Shown piece after piece: positions 8,465-15,134 of a stretch of 64,000 nt of DNA. Position numbers and translations under genes: made by a program. Origin of the DNA: UBA7803 sp041690675 (GTDB lineage Bacteria > Pseudomonadota > Gammaproteobacteria > Pseudomonadales > Azotimanducaceae). Where the stretch lies: positions 34,618-98,617 of the forward strand of contig JAWLGU010000005.1 in NCBI GenBank assembly GCA_041690675.1, written 5' to 3'. Position 1 is the stretch's first letter. Each line of letters begins with the position of its first letter. Below the pieces are notes generated by a model. It was not told the DNA's origin. It did no database searches and worked only from the letters and a program-made list of their open reading frames with translations.

Positions 8465-8872
8465 ATGGCATTGAAGGCAAGCGAGCTCTCGGTGGGGGAT
8501 ACCTACAGCGAGTGTCTGGTGGAGGATCTGAAGCGAACCCAGATCGTCCAGTACGCTGGCGCATCGGGCGATTACAACCCGCTGCACACGGACGAGATCT
8601 TCACCACGAAGGTGGCGGGCTATCCCAGCGTCTTCGCTCACGGCATGCTCACTATGGGGATGACCGGGCGCATGCTCACCAACTACGTGGGCGACGGCCG
8701 GCTCACCAAGTTCGGCGTGCGCTTCACCAATCAGGTGTGGCCCGGGGACACCCTCCACACCACCGCCACGGTGGAGGAAGTGGCGGACGGCATCGTCAAG
8801 CTGAAGGTGGAAACCACCAATCAGGACGGCGTGGTGGTGGTGTCCGGCTACGCCGAGGCGCGGGTGGACTGA
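8465..8872 (+). CDS. MaoC family dehydratase
   Basis: This 135-residue hot-dog protein carries the hydratase-2 motif YAGASGDYNPLHTDE, with the catalytic Asp and His, and the following FAHGMLTMG. It is the catalytic partner of the FAS1-like subunit just upstream. Together they would hydrate trans-2-enoyl-CoA to the (R)-3-hydroxy form or dehydrate in reverse. The ATG at 8465 follows GGGGAGAAACGGAT; a longer in-frame start would run back into the upstream gene. It ends against a strong hairpin that separates it from the converging SDR gene. Confidence 0.9.
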   Translation: MALKASELSVGDTYSECLVEDLKRTQIVQYAGASGDYNPLHTDEIFTTKVAGYPSVFAHGMLTMGMTGRMLTNYVGDGRLTKFGVRFTNQVWPGDTLHTTATVEEVADGIVKLKVETTNQDGVVVVSGYAEARVD

Positions 8873-8882
8873 TCCACCCGAA

Positions 8883-8909
8883 GCGGCGCGCGAGACTGTC
8901 GCGCGCCGC
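8883..8909. terminator. Strong hairpin between convergent genes
   Basis: A perfect 11-bp inverted repeat, GCGGCGCGCGA (8883-8893) / TCGCGCGCCGC (8899-8909), has a 5-base loop. It fills the 39-base gap between the ends of the MaoC and SDR genes. There is no T tract on either side, so it may act as a bidirectional U-less terminator or mRNA 3' end protector. Confidence 0.5.
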
Positions 8910-8911
8910 GG

Positions 8912-9628
8912 CTACCAGCGCTCCTTCGAGGTTCTCACGTCCACCTCGAAAGACCAGGCCCGCGGTGGCTGACGGTAGAGATACACGTACGCATCGGCGA
9001 TGCCGTCCAGATCGATCAGACCCCCGGGGCCGAGCTTCTCGGCGTACTCCGGCACCGCGTCCCTGATCTTGTCGCCGTCGATGGCGCCATCGATGATGAC
9101 GTGGCCCACGTGGATGCCTTCCGGGCCATATTCCTTGGCCATGGCCTGAGCCAGATTGCGCAGCCCGCCTTTGGCTGCGGTGAAGGCGCCGAAGTTGGCG
9201 CGGCCGCGCAGCGAGGCGCTGGCGCCGGTGAAGAGCAGCGTCCCCGAGCCGCGCGGCAGCATGCGCCGCACCGCCTCCCGGCCGAACAGGAACGCACCGT
9301 AGCAGCCCACCCGCCAGGCGCGCTCGAAGTAGGCCGCATCCAGATCGGCGATACGCCCGGGCATGTTGTTGCCGGCGTTGTAGACCGCCAGCGCCACATC
9401 GCCGCCGGCGAGGTCGAACAGCTGCATCACGTCTTCCTCACGGGTCGCGTCCGCCACCACGGAGGTGGCCTGGCCGCCGTCCTCGCGGATGCGCCGGGCC
9501 AGGTCCTCGAGCCGCTCTCCCGTGCGGCCGGCGGCGATGACGTGCAGCCCTTCCGCAGCGAATCGCTGGCAGAGGCGCGCCCCGAGCCCCTGGGCGGGCC
9601 CCACGCCCATCACGATGGCTTTGCTCAT
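8912..9628 (-). CDS. Atypical short-chain dehydrogenase/reductase (Tyr replaced by Phe)
   Basis: This SDR-fold protein has about 238 residues, with an N-terminal dinucleotide site (GVGPAQGLGARL, a variant of TGxxxGxG) and the YNAGNN motif (NNAG equivalent). The catalytic Ser is present (GASAS), but the expected YxxxK is FTAAK, so the usual Tyr is Phe. Start ATG 9628 has GGGAG 7 bases upstream; a longer start 18 bases back is possible. It belongs to a minus-strand group with a 2-hydroxyacid dehydrogenase, a YciI protein and an esterase. With the Tyr missing, classical oxidoreductase activity is in doubt. Confidence 0.85.
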   Translation of the reverse strand: MSKAIVMGVGPAQGLGARLCQRFAAEGLHVIAAGRTGERLEDLARRIREDGGQATSVVADATREEDVMQLFDLAGGDVALAVYNAGNNMPGRIADLDAAYFERAWRVGCYGAFLFGREAVRRMLPRGSGTLLFTGASASLRGRANFGAFTAAKGGLRNLAQAMAKEYGPEGIHVGHVIIDGAIDGDKIRDAVPEYAEKLGPGGLIDLDGIADAYVYLYRQPPRAWSFEVDVRTSKERW

Positions 9629-9681
9629 GCGCTTGCTCCCGGCCATGGCCCGTGCATGATGCCTCGGCGGAGCGGCGTCCG

Positions 9682-10626
9682 CTATGCCACCCGGTGCAGC
9701 AGCGGCTCACCGGCAGCCAGGCGACGGCAGTTCTCCACCGCCACCGTCAGGCTTCGTTGCAGCGTCTCGGCGGTGAGCCAGGCCACGTGGGGAGAGAGGA
9801 TCACGTCGTCCCGGTGCAGCAGCGGGTGATGGGCGGGCAGGGGCTCGGTGGCGAACACGTCGAGCCCGGCCCCGGCGAGCCGGCCGCTGTCCAGCACCTC
9901 CAGCAGGGCCTCCTCGTCCACCAGCGCGCCGCGGGCGGTGTTGATCAGCACGGCCCCGGGTTTCAGGCGGTGCAGGCGGCGGCGGTCGAGGAGGTGTGTC
10001 GTCTCAGCCGTCAGGGGGACGTGGAGGGAGAGGATGTCGGCCTCCGCGAGGAGCGCCTCCAGTGGACGGTACTCGGCCGGGGAGGCGTCCTTGCGGCTGC
10101 GCGCCGTGTACTGCACACGGGCGCCCATGGCGTGCAGGGTCGGCGCCAGCAGCCGCGGCACCGCGCCGAACCCGACCAGGCCCACGGTACGGCCGCGGAT
10201 CTCGCCGAGCCCGTCCTGACGTGGCGGATCCCAGGACCAGCCCCGCCCCCGGCGCACATCGGCGTCGAATTGCGGCAGCTGGCGCAAGGTCGCCAGCATG
10301 AGCGCCAGGGTGTGCTCCGCCACGGCGCTGCTGTTGCTGCCGGGCATGTTGCACACCGCCACTCCGCGGGCGCGGGCCATGTCCAGGTCGATGGTGTTGA
10401 CCCCGACGCCGATCTTCTGCACCAGCTTGAGAGCCGGCGCCGCCTCCAGAACCCGGGCGTCCACGGGCCGCAAGCAGTGCCACAGCACCTCGGCGTCCTG
10501 CAGCAGGCGGAACAGCCGGGCGTCGTCGGACTCGGCGCATACGGCCACCTCGAGACCCACCTCCGCCAGTGCATCGAGACGCCGGCGAAGTCCTGGCGCC
10601 GCAGCGTAGTTCCAGATGGCTTTCAC
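9682..10626 (-). CDS. D-isomer-specific 2-hydroxyacid dehydrogenase
   Basis: The protein has 314 residues, the normal length for the family. The NAD-binding motif is VGLVGFGAVPRLLAPTL (a GxGxxG variant, GFGAVP). It also contains the substrate/catalytic segments INTARGALVDEEAL (Arg), DVFATEPLP (Glu) and SPHVAWLT (His). These enzymes reduce 2-keto acids to D-2-hydroxy acids or the reverse (glyoxylate, hydroxypyruvate, phosphoglycerate relatives). It precedes the SDR gene and follows the YciI gene with a gap of 7 bases, so the three are probably one operon. Specific substrate unknown. Confidence 0.9.
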   Translation of the reverse strand: MKAIWNYAAAPGLRRRLDALAEVGLEVAVCAESDDARLFRLLQDAEVLWHCLRPVDARVLEAAPALKLVQKIGVGVNTIDLDMARARGVAVCNMPGSNSSAVAEHTLALMLATLRQLPQFDADVRRGRGWSWDPPRQDGLGEIRGRTVGLVGFGAVPRLLAPTLHAMGARVQYTARSRKDASPAEYRPLEALLAEADILSLHVPLTAETTHLLDRRRLHRLKPGAVLINTARGALVDEEALLEVLDSGRLAGAGLDVFATEPLPAHHPLLHRDDVILSPHVAWLTAETLQRSLTVAVENCRRLAAGEPLLHRVA

Positions 10627-10633
10627 GGGCGGG

Positions 10634-10918
10634 TTACGGGCGCGGCAGCACCTGGCGGAACGGGCGGATGAGGACCCGCTGCCAGAGCTCAGCCCGGGTG
10701 TAGGGATCCTCCCGGTGGAAGGCCCGTACCTCTTCGGCGTCGCCCGCGTCGAGGATGAACAGCGAGCCCACCATCTGCTCGCCGTCGTCGCTGAGCAAGG
10801 GTCCGGCCACGTGCACCCGATTCCCGTGTTCGGTTACGTAGGCCAGGTGAGCGTCCCTGGTGGCCAGCCGCAGAGCCTGACTGTCCGGCTTGTCCTCGCA
10901 GAGCAGCAGATAGAGCAT
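10634..10918 (-). CDS. YciI-like protein
   Basis: This 94-residue protein has the YCII fold: an N-terminal MLYLLLCEDKPDS strand, the conserved HLAYV His, GPLLSDDGEQMVGSLFILDAGDAEEV and a final DPYTRAELW. These small dimeric proteins resemble muconolactone isomerases and some act as dehalogenase- or lactonase-like enzymes. The function here is unassigned. It lies between a 2-hydroxyacid dehydrogenase and an esterase on the minus strand, which suggests a small catabolic operon. Confidence 0.88.
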   Translation of the reverse strand: MLYLLLCEDKPDSQALRLATRDAHLAYVTEHGNRVHVAGPLLSDDGEQMVGSLFILDAGDAEEVRAFHREDPYTRAELWQRVLIRPFRQVLPRP

Positions 10919-10934
10919 GCGGACTCCTCCCGAA

Positions 10935-11861
10935 TCAGGGCGTCAGGGCCTGGCGCAGAGCGCGGCAGGCATGCTCGAAGCCCGTCCGGCTGGCCTGGAA
11001 CACCTGGGCCGTTGCCAGGAAATCGTGGATCAGACCGTCGAATCGTACGGCTTCCGCGGGAGTCCCGGCAGCGTGCAGAGCGGCGGCGTACGCCTCGCCC
11101 TCGTCGCGCAACGGGTCGAACTCGGCGGTGATCACCAGCGCCGGGGGCAGGCCGGCGAGATTCCCGGCCCGCAGCGGCGAGGCCTGGGGCTGCTGGCGCT
11201 GGGACGGCTCCGGGCAGTAGTGATCCCAGAACCAGCGCATGGTTTCGAGCTCCAGCAGGTAACCCTGGCCGTTCTCCCGATAGGATCCTCGCTCGAAGTC
11301 GCAGTCGGTCACCGGATACAGCAGCATCTGGTAGTGAATCGCGGGGCCTCCGTTGTCCCGGGCCCACTGGCACACCACTGCCGCCAGGTTGCCGCCGGCG
11401 CTCTCGCCGCCTACGGCCAGCCGGCCGTTGCCGTTCAGCTCGTCCATGTGTACCGCCACCCAGGCCGTGGCCGCGCAGCAGTCCTCCACCGCTGCGGGAT
11501 ACACGTGCTCCGGGGCGAGCCGGTAGTCCACGGATACCACCACACAGCCGGCGGTGCGGCAGATGTCCCGGCACGCCGCATCGGCGGTATCCAGATCGCC
11601 GATGACCCAGCCGCCGCCGTGAAAGTTGACGTACACCGGAAATGGCCCGGTGCCTTCCGGGGTATAGATGCGCAGCGGAATATCCCCTGCCGGTCCGGGT
11701 ATGCGGCGATCCGCCACCGCGGCCACCGGAATCTCGGGGTTGGCGGGGCGCATGAGCCGGTACATCTCTCGGCCCTCGGCCGGCGACAGTTGGTAGATGG
11801 CCGGGCCTTCCTGTGCAGCCAGCTCGCTCAGCAGGGCCTCGATTTCGGGTGCTAACGGCAT
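10935..11861 (-). CDS. Alpha/beta hydrolase of the hormone-sensitive lipase (HSL) type
   Basis: This 308-residue esterase has HGGGW at residues 81-85 (oxyanion hole), GESAGG at 152-157 with the nucleophile Ser, a later EFDPLRDEG (acid) and a C-terminal HDF (His). This is the full HSL/family IV set. It is probably a cytoplasmic carboxylesterase acting on short acyl esters. I chose ATG 11861, preceded by GGGGGGAG, over longer frames that run into the divergent clpP promoter region. It heads the minus-strand operon with the YciI, 2-hydroxyacid dehydrogenase and SDR genes. Confidence 0.9.
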   Translation of the reverse strand: MPLAPEIEALLSELAAQEGPAIYQLSPAEGREMYRLMRPANPEIPVAAVADRRIPGPAGDIPLRIYTPEGTGPFPVYVNFHGGGWVIGDLDTADAACRDICRTAGCVVVSVDYRLAPEHVYPAAVEDCCAATAWVAVHMDELNGNGRLAVGGESAGGNLAAVVCQWARDNGGPAIHYQMLLYPVTDCDFERGSYRENGQGYLLELETMRWFWDHYCPEPSQRQQPQASPLRAGNLAGLPPALVITAEFDPLRDEGEAYAAALHAAGTPAEAVRFDGLIHDFLATAQVFQASRTGFEHACRALRQALTP

Positions 11862-11973
11862 GATCTCCCCCCATGCAGCATGTCGGTGTTCCAAGGTAAG
11901 ATGTGCGGCCTTCAGATTAACCTCAACGAGGCGCCTCGCGCGAGGGCACGCCTCGCGATAGTGGAGCGACGGC

Positions 11974-12564
11974 ATGAACATCCAGAACGGCCAGGAGGAA
12001 GCGGTGGAAGCGACCCGGCAGTCTCAATTCCTCGAGCGGACGCTGTTCGAGCGACGGACGCTCACGCTGTTCGGCGAGATCGACATCGACGTCGCTCGCC
12101 GCACCGCCGAAAAGCTGCTGGCGCTGGCCTACGCATCGGACGACCCCATAACCATCTACATCGGCTCCCCTGGCGGCCACGTCGAGTCGGGGGACACCAT
12201 CTACGACATGATCCAGTTCATCGAGCCCGTGGTGCGCATGGTGGGTACCGGTTGGGTGGGTAGCATCGCCACCCACATCTATCTGGCGGCGGAGCGGGAA
12301 AACCGTTACTGCCTGCCCAACACCCGGTTCCTGATCCACCAGCCGGCGGGAGGCTTCGGCGGCACCGCTGCGGACGTGGAGATCCACGCCCGCGAGATCG
12401 TCAAGACCCGGCAGCGCATCAACCGCGTCATCGCCGAGCGCACCGGTCAGCCCCTCGAGCGGGTCGAGCGGGACACGGATCGTGACTTCTGGATGAGCCC
12501 CGAGGAGTCGGTGGACTACGGCATCGTCGGCCGCATCGTTCGCAGCATGCACGAGCTCATGTGA
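11974..12564 (+). CDS. clpP: ClpP-family serine protease subunit, divergent
   Basis: This 196-residue ClpP-like protein retains the triad Ser97 (GSIA), His122 (FLIHQP) and Asp171 (DTDRDFWM), at the same numbers as mature E. coli ClpP. The IGSPGG and HQPAGGFGGTAADVEIHA segments are also present. The stretch around the nucleophile, GWVGSIATHIY, departs from the usual GxAASMGA. No clpX or clpA gene adjoins it; the neighbours are an esterase and an alpha/beta hydrolase. It is therefore likely a second ClpP with its own partner or regulation. The ATG start has only a weak ribosome site. Confidence 0.87.
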   Translation: MNIQNGQEEAVEATRQSQFLERTLFERRTLTLFGEIDIDVARRTAEKLLALAYASDDPITIYIGSPGGHVESGDTIYDMIQFIEPVVRMVGTGWVGSIATHIYLAAERENRYCLPNTRFLIHQPAGGFGGTAADVEIHAREIVKTRQRINRVIAERTGQPLERVERDTDRDFWMSPEESVDYGIVGRIVRSMHELM

Positions 12565-12583
12565 TTTCCGCCTTCCGCCCGCC

Positions 12584-13249
12584 GTGCAGGTCGAAGCGCT
12601 GCAGGTAGACGCCGCGACGGGACCGCTGCCCGCCGAGCTCACTCTGCCGGCGGGGCCGACGGGCCTGCTGCTGCTGGCCCACGGCGCCGGGGCGGGCTAC
12701 CGCCACGCCAACCTCCTCGGCATCAGCGAGGCGCTGGCTCACGTGGGTATCGCCAGCTTCAGGTTCAACTTTCCCTTCATGGAGGCCGGTCGGCGCCGGG
12801 TGGACCCGCCCGCCGTGGCGGTGGCCACCGTGGCCCGTGCGGCCCAGGTGGCGGCGGAACGTCTGCCCGACCTGCCGCTCCTCGTCGGCGGCCACAGCTT
12901 CGGTGGCCGAATGGCCTCGCACGCCGTGGCGGAGCGGGCCGTGGAGTGCCGCGGGCTCGTCTGCCTGAGCTTTCCGCTGCACCCAGCCGGGCGTCCCGGC
13001 AACGGGCGGGCGGAGCACTTGTGCCGGGTAAAGGTGCCCATGCTGTTCGTCTCGGGCACCCGGGATGCCCTGGCCGACCCGGACCTGCTCAGCCGGGTCG
13101 TGGCAGCGCTGGGCCCCCGGGCCGAGCTGCGCTGGCTGGACGACGCCGACCACGGTTACCGGGTCCGCAAGTCCCGGCGCCGGGATCCGCGGCCGGTGTT
13201 TCAGGAAGTCGCCGATCACGTCCGGGCGTTCGTCGACCGGTCGCCGTAA
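12584..13249 (+). CDS. Alpha/beta hydrolase of the KANL3/Tex30 type
   Basis: This 221-residue single-domain hydrolase starts with strand LLLLAHGAGAGYRHANL. It has the nucleophile elbow GGHSFGGRM (Ser), the acid in SGTRDALADP and a His in DDADHGY. It matches the short dienelactone-hydrolase-like family called KANL3/Tex30 in eukaryotic relatives. The substrate is unknown. The start is GTG at 12584, only 20 bases after the ClpP stop, so the two may be co-transcribed. Confidence 0.82.
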   Translation: MQVEALQVDAATGPLPAELTLPAGPTGLLLLAHGAGAGYRHANLLGISEALAHVGIASFRFNFPFMEAGRRRVDPPAVAVATVARAAQVAAERLPDLPLLVGGHSFGGRMASHAVAERAVECRGLVCLSFPLHPAGRPGNGRAEHLCRVKVPMLFVSGTRDALADPDLLSRVVAALGPRAELRWLDDADHGYRVRKSRRRDPRPVFQEVADHVRAFVDRSP

Positions 13250-13272
13250 CCCTCACCGCCGTTCGCCGTTCA

Positions 13273-13287
13273 TGGCACGGCATTTGC
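13273..13287 (+). promoter_or_regulatory. Sigma-54 (RpoN) -24/-12 promoter
   Basis: The sequence TGGCACGGCATTTGC matches the RpoN consensus TGGCAC-N5-TTGC exactly, with GG and GC 12 bases apart. It lies 126 bases before the short hypothetical gene at 13413, in a non-coding gap. An enhancer-binding activator would be needed; none is adjacent. Expected transcription start is near 13299. Confidence 0.75.
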
Positions 13288-13324
13288 CTGGCATCCGCCG
13301 ACGCGGCCTGCGGCCGCCTTAGAC

Positions 13325-13395
13325 GGCTCCGAGGCGCACCGATCCGGTGCACAACGGAGCCGGACGATCCGGAAAGGCGCACCCCAGCGGGCGCC
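13325..13395 (+). ncRNA. Structured 5' leader downstream of the sigma-54 promoter
   Basis: Three hairpins are packed into the predicted leader. The first is an outer stem GGCTCCG (13325-13331) / CGGAGCC (13355-13361) enclosing GCACC / GGTGC. The second is CCGGA (13360-13364) / TCCGG (13368-13372). The third is GGCGC (13376-13380) / GCGCC (13391-13395), just before the GGAGGA ribosome site. They could control translation or mark a small RNA. No known riboswitch class is recognised. Confidence 0.4.
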
Positions 13396-13412
13396 TCATG
13401 GCGGAGGACGAG

Positions 13413-13718
13413 ATGGAACGACCGGTTTGCTTGCGCTCGGCGCTGCCCTGCTACCTGTTCATCTACGTGGTGCGGCGTCGCCAGGAGGAGACGTGCGGCT
13501 ACTGCACCGTGCTGGCGTACGGCCGCAGCCTCGAAGCGGCGGAGCGGCTGGCCGTGGATCTCGTCCACCAGCGCGGGCTGCACATCGTGCGCAACGACAC
13601 CGCCACCCCGGCACCCTGGCTGGACCCCATCCACGATGCGGAGTATCTGGCCGAGCTGCGACGTGCCGGCGTCGCCTTGAGGCTCTGCCTGCCGCCCGTC
13701 GCGGCCACCGCCGCCTGA
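13413..13718 (+). CDS. Small hypothetical protein under sigma-54 control
   Basis: The protein has about 101 residues from ATG 13413, which is preceded by GGAGGA at 13403-13408. Upstream in-frame ATG codons lack such a site. The N-terminal half has a hydrophobic strand LPCYLFIYVV and a CGYC pair, followed by an amphipathic helix (SLEAAERLAVDLVHQRG) and a short C-terminal tail. There is no signal peptide. I recognise no family. A near-perfect RpoN promoter and a folded leader precede it, so it is probably expressed under nitrogen or stress-type enhancer control. It converges with the enoyl-CoA hydratase gene, with 4 bases between stops. Confidence 0.65.
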   Translation: MERPVCLRSALPCYLFIYVVRRRQEETCGYCTVLAYGRSLEAAERLAVDLVHQRGLHIVRNDTATPAPWLDPIHDAEYLAELRRAGVALRLCLPPVAATAA

Positions 13719-13722
13719 GGGC

Positions 13723-14457
13723 TCAGCCGCCGAAGCGGGCCAGGCGTTCCGCAACGTCCGGGCCGCGGCCCGGGCTGTGGGTGCGCTCGAACTTCAGCCC
13801 CTCGCCCAGCGTGTAGTCGAGCCCCCGGTTCACCAGCATCTTGTCGGCCCGCAGCGTGAACCAGGAATTTTCGAGGAAGCCCCGCGCCATCGCTTCGGCG
13901 GCGGTCATCACCTGGTCCTCCGCGACGGCCTGGTTGGCGAGCCCCATGGCCACCGCCTTCTCGCCGGAAACCACCCGGCCGCTGAACATCATCTCCTTGG
14001 CGGCAAGCAGGCCCACCCGTCTCGGCAGACGCTGGCTCATGCCCCAGGTGGGCGACATGCCCCACTTACCGTGGGTGTCGGCGATCCGGGCATCGCTGGC
14101 CACCACCATCAGGTCGCAGGCCAGGGCCAGCTCCAAGGCCCCCGTGTAGCAGTGACCGTGCACGGCGGCGATGACGGGCTGGGGCAGGCCCTCGATGGCG
14201 TCCAGCGTCTCCGCCTGAAAGTGGCGGCTGGGCGCGGTCTCGCCGGCCTGGATGGCTTTCAGATCGTTGCCGGCGGAGAAGGAGCGGCCGCGTCCGCAGA
14301 GGATCACGCAGCCCACCTCCTCGGTCTGCCGTGCCAGGTCGTCGACATGGGCGCGCAGCTCCACGAAGAGCTGGGGGCTCAGCGCGTTGAGCACCTCTGG
14401 CCGGTTCAGGGTCAGCACCGCCAGGCCGTCGCGGTCCTCTCGTTGCACCAGATTCAT
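13723..14457 (-). CDS. Enoyl-CoA hydratase/isomerase family protein
   Basis: This 244-residue crotonase-fold protein has LTLNRPEVLNALS at the N-terminus, GRSFSAGNDLKAI (oxyanion hole), VHGHCYTGALELALACDL in the core and TPTWGMSQRLPR near the active-site region. It resembles the second hydratase/isomerase group seen with CoA-dependent degradation genes. The exact substrate is unknown. It is monocistronic on the minus strand and diverges from the copper-protein genes. Confidence 0.9.
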   Translation of the reverse strand: MNLVQREDRDGLAVLTLNRPEVLNALSPQLFVELRAHVDDLARQTEEVGCVILCGRGRSFSAGNDLKAIQAGETAPSRHFQAETLDAIEGLPQPVIAAVHGHCYTGALELALACDLMVVASDARIADTHGKWGMSPTWGMSQRLPRRVGLLAAKEMMFSGRVVSGEKAVAMGLANQAVAEDQVMTAAEAMARGFLENSWFTLRADKMLVNRGLDYTLGEGLKFERTHSPGRGPDVAERLARFGG

Positions 14458-14528
14458 GTTCCCGTTCCTTCCTCTTCGGACGAATCTGTCATGATACGGG
14501 GAGGAAGGGTGAGCGGGTAACGCTGCGC

Positions 14529-15134
14529 ATGAACCGCCGACTCGTGGGCATTGTCGTTCTACTCGGCCAGCTGCTGGGAGGGCAGGCTCTGGCAGGGGGC
14601 GGAGTCATGCTCGCGAACGACCGGTGCGTGATGACCATCGGCTTCTATGAGGCGCACTTCACCGCCTATCAGCCGGAGAGCCGCGGCGACGAGGAGTTTT
14701 GCGAGGATCTGCCGGACCAGGGGGCGACGGTGTTCGTGCTGGACTACCTCCACGAGAGCCTGAAGGAGGTGCCCGTGGACTTCCGCATCATTCGGGATCC
14801 CACGGGACTCGGCCGGTTCGTGCGGCTCGAAGACCTGGCGGCGCTGGATCTGGACTTGCACACGGTCTTCTACCGGCCCCCCACGGTCGAGTCTTCAGCC
14901 AGGCTGCAGGTGACTCACCGCTTCACGGAACCGGGCGACTACATCGGCATCGTCACCGCAGGCCACCCCAGCAAGGACAAGACCTACACCGCCGTGTTCC
15001 CCTTTGCCGTGGGGCTTGCCGCGTTTCCCTGGCGCTGGGTGCTGGCCGGATTGGGGGTGGTGGCCGCCGGCGCCGCGCTGGCGGTACTGATGCTGCGCGA
15101 GCGGGCTCGCGGCGCGGACCGGGTCTCCACCTGA
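14529..15134 (+). CDS. Hypothetical membrane-anchored periplasmic protein of copper cluster
   Basis: This 201-residue protein has a signal peptide (IVVLLGQLLGGQALAGG), a periplasmic domain of about 140 residues with two Cys (DRCVMTIG and EEFCEDL), and a C-terminal membrane helix (about 165-190) ending in a basic tail. I know no family name. Its stop overlaps the start of the multicopper oxidase (TGATG), so the two are translationally coupled and probably act together at the outer face of the inner membrane, for example as an assembly or scaffold subunit. Confidence 0.7.
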   Translation: MNRRLVGIVVLLGQLLGGQALAGGGVMLANDRCVMTIGFYEAHFTAYQPESRGDEEFCEDLPDQGATVFVLDYLHESLKEVPVDFRIIRDPTGLGRFVRLEDLAALDLDLHTVFYRPPTVESSARLQVTHRFTEPGDYIGIVTAGHPSKDKTYTAVFPFAVGLAAFPWRWVLAGLGVVAAGAALAVLMLRERARGADRVST

